Translations under genes and position numbers: made by a program | Notes under the pieces: model-generated | Databases searched by the model: none | Seen by the model: the letters and a program-made list of their open reading frames with translations, nothing else | Told to the model about the DNA's origin: nothing | NCBI GenBank assembly: GCA_039621445.1 | Contig: CP154956.1 | Coordinates: 22,970,588 to 23,034,587 of the forward strand | DNA length: 64,000 nt | Direction of reading: 5' to 3' | Source of the DNA: Euglena gracilis | Lineage: Eukaryota; Euglenida; Euglenophyceae; Euglenales | In this document: positions 11,690 through 23,845 of the stretch, piece after piece | Position numbering within the stretch: the first letter of the stretch is position 1 | How the letters are laid out: every line of letters begins with the position of its first letter

Positions 11690-12440
11690 ACGCCCATTTT
11701 CGGCTCGAAAACCCCTTTTCCGGGTCCAGGAGGCCAAAAAACATCGTTTTGGGCAAAAAAATTTTTTTCGATTTTTTTCGACTTTTTTGACCTGGTTTTG
11801 GCCCAAAGTCAATGGGTTGGCGGCCCAAAACGGGGCGCTGGCGTCGAAAAACGCTCATTTTCGGCTCAAAAACAGTTTTTCCGGGTCCGGGAGGCCAAAA
11901 AACATCGTTTTGGGCAAAAAATTTTTTTTCGATTTTTTTCGACTTTTTTTGACCCGGTTTTGGCCCGAAATCAATGGGTTGGCGGCCCAGAACGGGGTGC
12001 TGGCGGGTCGAAAAACGCTCATTTTCGGCTCAAAAACAGTTTTTCCAGGTCCGGGAGGCTGAAAAAACATCGTTTTGGGCAAAAAAAAATTTTTCGATTT
12101 TTTTCGACTTTTTTGACCCGGTTTTGGCCCGAAGTCAATCGGTTGGCGGCCCAGAACGGGGTGCTGGCGGGTCGAAAAACGCTCATTTTCGGCTCAAAAA
12201 CAGTTTTTCCAGGTCCGGGAGGCTAAAAAACATCGTTTTGGGCAAAAAAAAATTTTTCGATTTTTTTCGATTTTTTTTGACCCGGTTTTGGCCCGAAGTC
12301 AATGGGTTGGCGGCCCAGAACGGGGTGCTGGCGGGTCGAAAAACGCTCATTTTCGGCTCAAAAACAGTTTTTCCAGGTCCGGGAGGCTAAAAAACATCGT
12401 TTTGGGCAGAAAAAAAATTTTCGATTTTTTTTCGATTTTT
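11690..12440. repeat. About 163-bp satellite, first array
   Basis: Four to five tandem monomers carry the CGTTTTGGGC variant instead of the CGTTTCGGGC form of the main array. This points to separate local homogenisation of the two arrays. Confidence 0.9.
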
Positions 12441-13220
12441 TTGGCCGAAAATGGCTAAGTCGAACAGTGGAAAAAGTGTACAAAATGGCCAAAATTGGCC
12501 GAAAAACGGCCGTATCTCGGGCTAGGCGGTGAGCTGCGATGAAACCAAAATCACAGTAGATAGAGCGTTCCAAGGGCTTCAATTTAGGTCTCCGGACATT
12601 TCCTTTGATTTTGCATCATTTTCGAGAAATTTTGAAAACATCGATTTTTTGACCCCCCACCCCCCAAAACGGCTAAGTCGAACAGAGGGAAAAGTGTACA
12701 AAACGGCCAGCTGCGCCGAAAACGGCCGTATCTCGGGCTAGACGGGGCGTTGCGGGGAAATCAAAATACCGGTAGATGGGGCGTTCCAAGGGCTTCAAAT
12801 TAGGTCTCCGGACATTTCCTTTGATTTGGCTTCATTTTGGAGATATTTTGAAAATTGACATTTTTTGGCTGTCCAAAGGGGGGGGGGGGCTTATCCAGGG
12901 GGGGGTTGGCGAATCCTACCCAGTTTGGACCCCTTCGCGCGTGAATAACTCGGGCCTGGCGGGGAGTTGGGGGTCAAACCCAGGTGATTCGGAAACTAGG
13001 AATCCAGTCGCTCGTGACTGAAAAAAAAAATTTCGGGAACGGGGCCGGGATCACGGTGATAATCCGCCGGTTCCCGAGGTGGCCCCGGGGGGGGGGGGGG
13101 GGGGGGGGGTTTCCCCCAGTGGTAAGCTTCGCTCTTACCCATAAAGGGATAAGAGCTCAGCGACCAGGTTTTGAATAGTGCTGAGCTCTTTATAAGCGCG
13201 CCCCCACCCCTTCATTGACC
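12441..13220. repeat. Satellite-flank block, copy 1
   Basis: It contains two diverged subunits (about 12447-12650 and 12662-12870) sharing GCGTTCCAAGGGCTTCAA and GGTCTCCGGACATTTCC. These are followed by a segment with AACTAGGAATCCAGTCGCTC, a long poly-G run and AAGCTTCGCTCTTACCC. The same order is found at 17307-18085, so the block was duplicated together with the intervening satellite or inserted twice. No gene is evident. Confidence 0.85.
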
Positions 13221-13461
13221 CCGACCCGGCGGCCCGACGGCCCGGCAGCCCGGCGGCCCGGCCGGCGGCCCGGCGGCGGCCCGGCGGCCCGGCCGGCGGT
13301 CCGGCCGGAGGCCCGGCGGCCCGGCCGGCGGCCCAGCGGCCCGGCGGTCCGGCTGGCGGCCCGGCGGCCCGGCGGTCCGGCCGGCGGCCCGGCGGCCCGG
13401 CGGTCCGGCCGGCGGCCCGGCGGCCCGGCGGCCCGGCCGGCGGCCAGGCGGCCAGGCGGCC
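13221..13461. repeat. CGGCCCGG GC-rich minisatellite, copy 2
   Basis: Same type as 9777-9970, preceded by the same GCTGAGCTCTT flank. It passes directly into a diverged satellite monomer at about 13462. Confidence 0.9.
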
Positions 13462-13570
13462 CGAAAAACGCTCGTTTTCGGATCAAAGCAGTTTTTCTGG
13501 GTCCGCGAGGCCAAAAAAACATCGTTTCGAGCAAAAAAATTTTTTGGGATTTTTTTCGACTTTTTTGACC

Positions 13571-13781
13571 CGGGGTCATGATGGCCATCCGTCCGGGGTC
13601 ATGATGGCCATCCGGGGTCATGATGGCCATCCAGGGCCATGATGGCCATCCGGGGTCATGATGGCCATCATGGGTCATGATGGCCATCCGGGGCCATGAT
13701 GGCCATCCGGGGTCATGATGGCCATCCGGGGTCATGATGGCCATCCGGGGTCATGATGGCCATCCGGGGTCATGATGGCGG
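13571..13781. repeat. GATGGCCATCCGGGGTC minisatellite
   Basis: About twelve tandem units of GGGTCATGATGGCCATCC type, a variant of the 10.2-kb minisatellite. It is again embedded within satellite monomers. Confidence 0.9.
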
Positions 13782-16700
13782 GTTGAAAAACGCTCGTTTT
13801 CGGCTCCGAAACAGTTTTTCTGGGTCCGGGAGGCCAAAAAACATCGTTTCGGGCAAAAAAAATTTTTCGATTTTTTCGACTTTTTCGACCCGGGTTTGAC
13901 CCAAAGTCAATGGGTCGGCGGCCCAAAACGGGGCGCTGGCGGGTCGAAAAACGCTCGTTTTCGGCTCAAAAACAGTTTTTCTGGGTCCGGGAGGCCAAAA
14001 AACATCGTTTCGGGCAAAAAAAATTTTTTCGATTTTTTTCGACTTTTTCGACCTGGTTTTGACCCAAAGTCAATGGGTCGGCGGTCCAAAACGGGGCGCC
14101 GGCGGGTCGAAAAACGCTCGTTTTCGGCTCAAAAACAGTTTTTCTGGGTCCGGGAGGCCAAAAAACATCGTTTCGGGCAAAAAAAACAAAAAAAAAAAAA
14201 AAAAAAAAAAAAAAAACAAAAACAAAACAAAAAAAAAAAAAAAAAAACAAAAAACCAAACAAAAAAAAAAAAAAAAATACAAAAAATAATAAAAAAAAAA
14301 AAAAAACACACTTTCTCGATTTTTTTTCGGGACTTTTTCGACCCGGTTTTGGCCCGAAGTCAATGGGTCGGCGGCCCAAAACGGGGTGCTGGCGGGTCGA
14401 AAAACGCTCGTTTTCGGCTCAAAAACCGTTTTTCTGGGTCCGGGAGGCCAAAAAACATCGTTTCGGGCAAACAAAAATTTTCGATTTTTTTCGACTTTTT
14501 TGGCCCGGTTTTGACCCAAAGTCAATGGTTCGGCGGTCCAAAACGGGGCGCTGGCGGGTCGAAAAACGCTCGTTTTCGGCTCAAAAACAGTTTTTTCCGT
14601 GTCCGGGCGGCCAAAAAACCACGTTTTCGGGAAAAATAATTTTTTCGATTTTTTTCGACTTTTTCGACCCGGTTTTGACCCAAAGTCAATGGGTCGGCGG
14701 CCCAAAACGGGGCGCTGGCGGGGCAAAAAACGCTCGTTTTCGGCTCAAAAACAGCTGGGTCCGGGAGGCCAAAAAACATCGTTTCGGGCAGAAAAATTTT
14801 TTTCGATTTTTTTTCGACTTTTTCGACCCGGTTTTGACCCAAAGTCAATGGGTCGGCGGCCCAAAACGGGGCGCCGGCGGGTCGAAAAACGCTCGTTTTC
14901 GGCTTAAAAACAGTTTTTTTCTGGGTCCGGGAGGCCAAAAAACATCGTTTCGGGCAAAAAATTTTTTTCGATTTTTTTTCGACTTTTTTCGACCCGGTTT
15001 TGACCCAAAGTCAATGGGTTCGGCGGCCCAAAACGGGGCGCTGGCGGGTCGAAAAACGCTCGTTTTCGGCTCAAAAACAGTTTTTCTGGGTCCGGGAGGC
15101 CAAAAAACATCGTTTCGGGCAAAAAAATTTTTTTCGATTTTTTTCGACTTTTTCGACCCGGTTTTGACCCAAAGTCAATGGGGGCGGCCCAAAACGGGGC
15201 GCTGGCGGGTCGAAAAACGCTCGTTTCGGCTCAAAAACAGTTTTTTCTGGGTCCGGAGGCCAAAAAACATCGTTTCGGGCAAAAAAAAATTCTCGATTTT
15301 TTTCGACTTTTTCGACCGGTTTTTTGACCCTTCAATGGGTCGGCGGCCCAAAACGGGGCGCTGGCGGGTCGAAAAACGCTCGTTTTCGGCTCAAAAACAG
15401 TTTTTTGGGTCCGGGAGGCCAAAAAACATCGTTTCGGGCAAAAAAAAAAATTTCTCGATTTTTTTCCGACTTTTTTTCGACCTGGTTTTGACCAGTCAAT
15501 GGTTCGGGTCCAAACGGCGCCGGCGGGTCGAAAAACGCTTCTTTTCGGCTCAAAAACATGTTTTCTTGGGCCGGGAAGGCCAAAAACAATGTTTTCGGCA
15601 AAAAAAAAATTTTTCGATTTTTTTCGACTTTTTCGACCCGGTTTTGACCCAAAGTCAATGGGTCGGCGGCCCAAAACGGGGCGCTGGCGGGTCGAAAAAC
15701 GCTCGTTTTCGGCTCAAAAACAGTTTTTCTGGGTCCGGGAGGCCAAAAAACATCGTTTCGGGCAAAAAATTTTTTTTTTGATTTTTCTCGACTTTTTCGA
15801 CCCGGTTTTGACCGAAAGTCAATGGGTCGGCGGCCCAAAACGCTCGTTTTCGGCTCAAAAACAGTTTTTTCCGGGTCCGGGAGGCCAAAAAACATCGTTT
15901 GGGACAAAAAAAAATTTCGATTTTTTTTGACTTTTTCGACCCGGTTTTTACCCGAAATCAATGGGTCGGCGGCCCAAAACGGGGCGCTGGCGGGTCGAAA
16001 AACGCTCGTTTTCGGCTCAAAAACAGTTTTTCTGGGTCCGGGAGGCCAAAAAACATCGTTTCGGGCAAAAAATTTTTTTCGATTTTTTTCGACTTTTTCG
16101 ACCCGGTTTTGACCCAAAGTCAATGGGTCGGCGGCCCAAAACGGGGGCCCGGGCGGGCCGAAAACGGCCCGTTTTCGGCTCAAAAACAGTTTTTCTGGGT
16201 CCGGGAGGCCAAAAAACATCGTTTCGGGCAAAAAAAAATTTTCGATTTTTTTCGACTTTTTTCGACCCGGTTTTGACCCAAAGTCAATGGGTCGGCGGCC
16301 CAAAACGGGGCGCTGGCGGGTCGAAAAACGCGCATTTTCGGCTTAAGAACTTTTTTTCTGGGTCCGGGAGGCCAAAAAACATCGTTTCGGGCAAAAAAAA
16401 ATTTTTCGATTTTTTTCGACTTTTTCGACCCGGTTTTGACCCAAAGTCAATGGGTCGGCGGCCCAAAAACGGGGCGCTGGCGGGTCGAAAAACGCTCGTT
16501 TTCGGCTCAAAAACAGTTTTTTTCCGGTTTTCGGGCAAAAAAATTTTTTTCGATTTTTTTCGACTTTTTCGACCCGGTTTTGACCCAAAGTCAATGGGTC
16601 GGCGGCCCAAAACGGGGCGCTGGCGGGTCGAAAAACGCTCGTTTTCGGCTCAAAAACAGTTTTTCCGGGTCCGGGAGGCCAAAAAAATCGTTTCCGGGCA

Positions 16701-17312
16701 AAAAAAATTTTTCGATTTTTTTCGACTTTTTCGACCCGGTTTTGACCCAAAGTCAATGGGTCGGCGGCCCAAAACGGGGCGCTGGCGGGTCGAAAAACGC
16801 TCGTTTTCGGCTCAAAAACAGTTTTTCTGGGTCCGGGAGGCCAAAAAACATCGTTTCGGGCAAAAAAAAAAAAAAAAAAAATTTTTTTTTTTCGTTTTTT
16901 TTTTTTTTCCGATTTTTTTTTTTTTTTCTTTTTTTCGAACTTACCTTTTTTCGAACCCCCAGGTTTTGAACACCCAAAGTCCAATGTGGTCGGCCGGCCC
17001 CGAAAGAACGGGGCGCTGGCCGGGGTTCGAAAAAAAAAAAAAAAAGCTCGTTTTCGGCTCAAAAACAGTTTTTCTGGGTCCGGGAGGCCAAAAAACATCG
17101 TTTCGGGCAAAAAAAATTTTTTCGATTTTTTTCGACCTTTTTTAACCCGTTTTGACCCAAAGTCAATGGGTCGGCGGCCCAAAACGGGGCGCTGGCGGGT
17201 CGAAAAACGCTCGTTTTCGGCTCAAAAACATTTTTTCCTGGGTCCGGGAGGCCAAAAAACATCGTTTCGGGCAAAAAAAATTTTCCGAATTTTTTTTCGA
17301 CTTTTTTGGCCG
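13782..17312. repeat. Main satellite array, about 163-bp monomers
   Basis: About 20 head-to-tail monomers with landmarks GTCAATGGGTCGGCGGCCC, AAACGGGGCGCTGGCGGGTC, TTTTCGGCTCAAAAACAGT and CATCGTTTCGGGC, then an A-run/T-run. Spacing between successive GTCAATGG landmarks is mostly 162-164 bp (for example 13906, 14069; 14358, 14520, 14683, 14845). Because 162 is a multiple of three and the monomer lacks stops in several frames, very long open frames appear on both strands. I treat these as non-coding. An A-rich tract (about 14178-14310) interrupts the array. Confidence 0.95.
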
Positions 17313-18085
17313 AAAACGGCTAAGTCGGCGAAAAGGGAAAATGTACAAAAATGGCTGAAAATGGGCCAATTGGCCAAAAAAACGCCCGTATGTCGGGCTG
17401 GGCGGGGAGTTGCGGGGAAACCAAAAGCCCAGTAGATAGAGCGTTCTAAGGGCTTCAATTTAGGTCTCCGGACATTTCCTTTGATTTTGCATCATTTTCG
17501 AGAAATTTTGAAAACATCGATTTTTTGACCCCCCCCACCCCCCGAAAACGGCTAAGTCGAACAGAGGGAAAAGTGTACAAAACGGCCAGCTGCGCCGAAA
17601 ACGGCCGTATCTCGGGCTGGGCGGGGAGTTGCGGGGAAATCAAAATACCAGCAGATGGGGCGTTCCAAGGGCTTCAAATTAGGTCTCCGGACATTTCCTT
17701 TGATTTGGCTTCATTTTGGAGATATTTTGAAAATTGACATTTTTTGGCAGTCCAAAGGGGGGGGGTCTCTTCAAGGGGGGGCGGGTAAATCCTACCGAGT
17801 TTGGACCCCTTCGCGCGTGAATAACTCGGGCCTGGCGGGGAGTTGGGGGTCAAACCCAGGTGATTCGGAAACTAGGAATCCAGTCGCTCGCGACTGAAAA
17901 AAAAAAATCCGGGAACCGGGCCGGGATCATGGTGATAATCCGTCGGTTCCCGAGGTGGCCCCGACCCGGGGGGCCCCCGGGGGGGGGCCGGGGGGGGGGG
18001 GGGGGGGTCCCGGGGGGGGGGTTTCGCCAGGGGTAAGCTTCGCTCTTACCCATAAAGGGATAAGAGCTCAGCGACCCCCCCCTAC
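17307..18085. repeat. Satellite-flank block, copy 2
   Basis: Direct repeat of 12441-13220 with the same two subunits and the same segment up to GGATAAGAGCTCAGCGACC. The copies lie about 4.87 kb apart in the same orientation. A diverged piece of the distal part appears near 2870-2950. Confidence 0.85.
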
Positions 18086-19745
18086 CACCTACCTCAATAC
18101 CGAAGGGCTTCCCATCCATCCCTGGGTTGCGGGGTAAGCCCTCCCATTCAAATGCGCGGTGCCCAATTAGTGTGCAGTGCTCAAATACCCCGAGGGACCA
18201 ACAGGACTCCCCAGATATACACTTGGTGTGTTCACAAAGACGCTGGTGAACACAAATTTTTTTGGTGAACACAGGTGAGCACAAAATAAACTTAATGAAT
18301 GCAGGTGAGCACAAAATTTTTTTGGTGAACACAAAAAAGAACACAAAAAAAATCGAACTTTTGACCAAAAATCGAGCTGGCCGGCCCTTTTCTGGCCCAT
18401 CTTTGGCCCATCTTTGCACCCTTGAAGGCCAAAAATGTGTTACCATCTCCCCGCAAAAACTTGGATTTGTTCATATTCCACCCACCCTCTGGGGAGGGGC
18501 GGGGGGGGGGGGGGGCCCGGGGACCCACTTTCTTTCGTCTGAGAATGGCCAAAAAAAACCGCAAAAAATGCTAAAATAGCACTTTTTCATGAATTTTTGG
18601 CGCCTTCAGCGCCGAAAAGCATATCCCACCCCCCCTCCCCCCGGCTTCTGGGGGGCTCGGCCAGACCCACCCACCCCCCCTCCTCCGGGGTCCAAGGCTA
18701 AAAAAAAAACACCACTGTCCCCCACACTATGCCCAAAAGAGAAGGAATTTTATTTTAATTGACACTCATCCCCAGAAAAAAAAAACAAAATGAAAGCAAA
18801 AGAAAAGGTTTTTGTTTCTTCCACCCCCTGTACCAGAATCAGAGGCTGCACCAGAACCAGGGGGTTTTTTTAAGACCTGGGGAGGGGGGTCCTGGGGGAC
18901 CCACTCAATTATCCCCGAAAAAAAGGCCAAAAATTGCGAAAAATGCTAAAAATAGCACTCTTTTTCAAAATTTTCGGCGCCAAAAAGCATATCCCACTCC
19001 CCCAGGGGGGACCCCCCAAGGGGGGGGGGAGGGGCTCGGCTGGACCCACCCCCCCCCCCCCCGGGGTCCAGGGCTGAAAAAAATCCAGACAAGAACTTAA
19101 ACCAGAATCCCCGAAACCTTATGGCAGGGGGGAAACGCATCGTGGACTCAAAAAATGCGACACAAAAAAACCGCAAAAAAAACCCGCAAATTTTATGGAG
19201 CTCCCCCAGGATTCACACTTTTCCACTGGAGAGGACAGAAAACTATCCGTCAAAGAAAAACCATTTTGCCTAAAAATAAGCATATTGTAGACCAAAAAAA
19301 GGGGCAAAAAATGACAAAAAATTTTGGTCTCATGAGAAAATTGGGGCCAAACAAGGAAATTTTCATACTCAAAATTTTTTCCAACAAAAATCCAAAAATC
19401 GATGGGGGAAAAAAGCACAAAAAAAAACGCAAAAAAAACGCAAAAATCCAAATTTTACCCAAATTGAAAACATAAAAAAAACATTAAAAAAACACATCTG
19501 CCTCCCCCCCCCACTCATGGGTGGTGTGGGTTGGGGAATCTGACACCCACCATGTTTTCCCGTATTCTTGGGGAGCACCAATTTTCAGGTCAAAATTTGC
19601 TTTTGGCGCCGAAGGAATTTTCTTTGCGCAGGCATTGTGCAGAGGCTCTGCCGTGAAAATGGAATCTCATGATTTTAATCCAGAAATTGTAAAATTGGAA
19701 ACTCGCACATTGCAAGTAAATTTTATGTTGAGCGGTTTTCATCAC
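18086..19745. repeat. Dispersed repeats downstream of the 14-3-3 gene
   Basis: Related copies of the 6.2-kb dispersed block lie at 18480-18700 and 18840-19090. A short GGTGAACACA-type repeat is at about 18240-18340. The rest (19100-19745) is A-rich and unrecognised. It would hold the 3' flank of the 14-3-3 gene if the TAG at 19746-19748 is the true stop. Confidence 0.5.
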
Positions 19746-19871
19746 CTAAAACAGGGTGAGATTGTCACGCAGGAGCTGCATGATCAAAGTGCTTTCTTTG
19801 TAGCTCTCCTCATCCAAAGAATCCAATTCTGTGACAGCTTCATCAAATGCTGTCTTTGCCAAACTGCAGCC
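19746..19871 (-). CDS. 14-3-3 protein, exon 5 (C-terminal exon)
   Basis: The minus-strand translation reads [20 protein letters not shown] then [21 protein letters not shown], stop. This is the last two helices of 14-3-3, with the binding-groove Asn of RDNLTL (residue about 225). The acceptor is CCACAG just upstream. Two oddities: the frame requires phase 0 here, but the best exon 4 donor leaves two nucleotides, so one G in the G-run at 69-72 of this hundred may be missing, or the intron is non-canonical. Also, the chain stops one residue after NLTL, where most family members have W and an acidic tail. A possible donor (CT before GTTTTAGG) could instead add a further exon. Confidence 0.88.
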   Translation of the reverse strand, partial: GCSLAKTAFDEAVTELDSLDEESYKESTLIMQLLRDNLTLF

Positions 19872-21638
19872 CCTGTGGAAAAACGCAGCCCAACAACAAT
19901 CCATGCATGCTTCTTTTCAAGGCCCCCAACAGGGGGCAGGGTATTAAATGAGGGGGCTCCAACTTCATGAGAAAATAAACTTGGGACAAGCGCCGGAAAT
20001 TTTTTGAGGGGCTTCAAAAAATGCCGGAATTTGCGTTTTCAGTTTTTCTTCCTCCAAATTGAAAAAAAAAACGGATGATAAAAAACATCACTATTCAGAG
20101 GGAAATTGATATCGGAGGCCTTCGGAAGAATTGTGGAAATTACTGTTTTGGATTCAGCACACCTCTGCTGGAGGGGACTTGGCAAAATTTCACAAATGTG
20201 GTCATTTTGCAACATCCATATTAGTATTCGCAATTTTTTCCAACAAAATATTCCAAAAGCATGATTTTTATAATTGTGGGAACACATTGATTCAGGAAAT
20301 ATGGAATTTCTTGAGTGAAAAATCCAAAGCTGGCAAAAAAAAGCTGCCAAAAACTGTGGTCTCAGGAAAACATTTGGTCCAGGATGCGGAATTTTTCTAA
20401 GTCGGAAGCAGAAATTTGGGGTTCCCAAATATAACCCCCCTGCAAATGTAAAACCCCCTTCACAATCTTGAAATTTCTGCCCAAATGTGAAAACCGGCGG
20501 TCATATATTTGGGGGGCTACTGCCCAGGGGGATGTACAACACAACACCTCAGAATATGTAATGCAAAAAAAATACAAAAAAAATGCAAAAAAATGCGAGA
20601 AATGCAAAAAAAATGCCAATTGCACATAAATTCCTTTCCTCACCGGAATTGTACGCATTTCCACTGGAGAGGGCTTGGAAAAATTTTCACTTCTTCAGGG
20701 GAAATTTTATCGCTTTGCAACATTTTTTTGCGATGCAACACATTCCACTATTGTCCAGCATAAAACCACAATGTCTTGCACATTTTTTTTTCAAAAAAAA
20801 CAGAAAATATGGGGAAAAAACCGAAAATGCAGACCAAAAGGAAAACATGTGGCAATCTGCAAGATGACATGGTTGGTTTCCCAGTTGCATGCACTGAAAT
20901 TTTATCATGCAACTTCTCCCAATGTGAAACTGGTCCCAAATGTGTTTGTATGGGGGTTACAATCACAGATGCTTACCATGGCTTCCTGAAGGCCACCTGA
21001 ATGCAGGGTCGGGTCAGAACAAAGCGCCGTTTGCCGGAGTCCCTGACCTCTTGCCACTTGCGCCCCCTTGCGCCCCCTTGCGTCCCCTTGCGCAGCGTTG
21101 CAATAATTTTTTTAAATATTACTTTAAATAACAAAAATTATTCAGCCAAAATGCTTCAAAATGCCTTAAAAATCCGGTGAATTATGATGTGCACATCAAA
21201 ATAGAAACCAGCCCACAGGGTTTCCCACGAAACGTGCTATGGACCCCCAATTCTAATTCGTGATTATTTGATTATGATGATTGTGATTTTGATTGTGATG
21301 ATTTGTGATTCTCCGTGATTATTTGTGAGTATTTGTGCTAACCAAAAATCACCCAGTTTTTTACTAACCTGCCCAGTAAACCAATGCACACTCCTCATCT
21401 GACTTTGCATCACCCCAACGGCACAAATATCAAATACCTCTTTGATCACCTAGATTGGACAATTATGACAAAGCAAACCTGCAGAAAAAAAATGACACCA
21501 ATGAATGACGTTGTTGCCGAAGCGCGTGGTGTTCCACTGTGAAACGTTGTGTTGCACACTGTGCTGTCCTTGGGCAGAAAGGGTCAGATCACATGTTGAA
21601 TAGAGAAGCGCTGCTCAACGTCGCCATTGCCATCGCCA

Positions 21639-22131
21639 GTCGGTGATTCCTAACATCGATAAGACCTGCACAGCAGCTGATATGACGAAACTGTGCCAGT
21701 GCTTTGAATCGATGTGATATTTTTGATGGCTGTGAACCATGAAATTGGTGATGCTTTGAGTCGACATGGTATTTGCTAAATCCTGAGGTCTGCTTCTTTG
21801 GAGTTCCTTGTTCATTGGATTCCTAAAAATTAAAGCCACTTCACGTGACACAACACAACGCTTCTGGGATGTCATATTTCCATGTTTCCACGTTTATTTC
21901 TCTTTTGAGGAGGATTGCTCCTTGATTGAGGCGTCATTCTCAGAAGAGAACATTCTGCAGTGAGAATAAAAACTGTTCCAGTTCGTTCGTGAAAATTCGT
22001 GATTATTCGTGATTATTCGTGATATTGGAAAACACCCAAGGTTCGTGATTATTCGTGATTATTCGTGGCACGAATTTGTGAGAATCACGTTCATGTTCAT
22101 GGTCACATCGTCATGTTAGGAATCACCGACC
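21639..22131. mobile_element. Inverted-repeat element with GTCGGTGATTCCTAACAT ends
   Basis: The ends are GTCGGTGATTCCTAACAT (left) and its reverse complement (right), about 490 bp apart. The interior contains repeated ATTCGTGATT units near the right end and no open frame of note. No target duplication was identified. It is probably a non-autonomous DNA transposon. Confidence 0.5.
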
Positions 22132-22801
22132 AACCCAAAGAACGGTGTTTGGCGCGGTCCCCTCCCTTGGGCTCCTGCTAACTCTTGGCCCAAACACAAT
22201 TCTTGACATTAGAGGCCTCGCCCATTCTCACTGCGGTTACATCACGGTCAGGCAAGGACACTCATCCCCGGTTTTTGGTCTCCGGTGGGGTCCGGTGGGA
22301 TCTGGTGGGGTTCTGGTGGGTTGCCTTGGGGGGGGGGGATAAGGAATTCATCAATTATTAAATTGCAATAAAACAGCATTTGGGGTGAATTTGGTCATTT
22401 TCGGTGTTTTTGGCCCAAATCACCTGGTTTTGCCGGCAGATCTTACCAAAACTGTACCAATGGTCACCGAGTCTGTGCACAAAATGGCCAAGAATGGCCA
22501 AAGGGGGCAAAAGATGGATAAAAAGCAGTCAGAAGTGGCCTAAAATGGACACAAATGTGAAAAAATAGCCAGAAGCAGCCAAAAATGGTCTAAATTGCCA
22601 AATGCAGCCCACGATGGTCAAAAGTGGTCCAAAATGGCAAAAAAAATCGCCAAAAAGGCAAAAAGCTGCCGATTTGCAGGAAACCAGACAAAGAAAGAAT
22701 GCAAATCAACTACAGATGGAAATTTGTGAAAATTGCACATTCGGAATGATTCTTCTCACGCGGGCCATAAATCCAGAAGAAAAATCTGTGCATGGAAAAA
22801 A

Positions 22802-22992
22802 AATCTCCGGTGGGATCCGGTGGGACCCGGTGGGATCCGGTGGGATCCGGTGGGAACCCACTAGTCAAATGGTCAAAAAATCCCCGGTGGGATCCGGTGG
22901 GATCCGGTGGGATCCGGTGGGATCCGGTGGGATCCGGTGGGATCCGGTGGGATCCGGTGGGATCCGGCGGGATCCGGTGGGATCCGGTGGCT
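22802..22992. repeat. 10-bp GGATCCGGTG minisatellite
   Basis: Nearly perfect tandem GGGATCCGGT units, interrupted once at about 22855-22885. A degenerate version is near 22283-22320. Every unit has a BamHI-type palindrome. Confidence 0.95.
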
Positions 22993-23228
22993 GTCCTTGC
23001 CTGATTAAGGTCACCTGAACACCTCCTGGGCAACTTCCAGTTAGTTGGCTGGCAGTAGAACAATTTGCCTGTGTAATTGGTGAAAGAAAAATCGGCCAAT
23101 ACGGTAAAAATGCAATTTATGCAAAGAAATTCAAATATTCACGATTATGATTATGGAAAATTGTGGATTATGCAAAAAAATGCACATTGTTGTTGCTGCT
23201 GCTGCTGTTATTGTTGTTGTTATTCTCA

Positions 23229-23845
23229 TATTTACCTCTCCCCCCCTTGTCGTTGACACGTCAATGTTCCAGAGAGTGCCGTTGGCACGGGGGGGGGTCA
23301 ACGACACGCCATGTCAATGTCACTGTGATTCAATAGGTACCCCCCCTAGTCATATGACCGGGCTCCTGCAACCTGCGACGGGGGGGGGGGGGGACTGGTT
23401 ATAACACCCATTATTATTATTAGAGTGGGGAGGGGTGCCAGAGGCCTGCGTTTCGGTGCAAGCACCGCTATTTTTGGGGGGGGAATGATTTTATTTAGTC
23501 AGCCGACTACCCACTACCCCCCCCCCCAGTCTACCGTCTGCCACGCTCCTTCCCCCCCCAGTCGGTAAGCACACGCATGGGGGGAACTCGGAAACCCCCC
23601 AGGGGGGGGGAGGGGTGCCAGAGGCCTGCGTTTCGGTGCAAGCACCGCTATTTTTGGGGGGGGGAATGATTTTATTTGACACAATCTTGGGGTACCCCCT
23701 CCTGTCGTTGACATGGCGTGTCGTTGACACACACACACCCCGTGTCAACGACACTTTTCTGGAACATTACCCCCCCCCTAGTCGTACGACCACCCCTCAT
23801 TTACGACCCCCCCCCCCCCCCGGTCACAGGTTGCAGGTCATGGGG
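23229..23845. repeat. Poly-C and GTCGTTGACAC palindromic modules
   Basis: TACCTCTCCCCCCC followed by GTCGTTGACACG begins the block. The module returns in both orientations at about 23700-23760 with GTGTCAACGACAC. A duplicated stretch with GGTGCCAGAGGCCTGCG occurs at about 23434 and 23614. It is related to the cleaner element at 35935-36277 and is probably one or more degraded, nested copies. Confidence 0.6.

Noticed and set aside
10197-13781. CRISPR-like array
   Set aside because: Short units are contiguous palindromic minisatellite with no unique spacers, in eukaryotic DNA without cas genes.
13896-17435. Open frames up to 472 codons encoding KRSFSAQKQFF repeats
   Set aside because: They are generated by the stop-poor 162-164-bp satellite on both strands.
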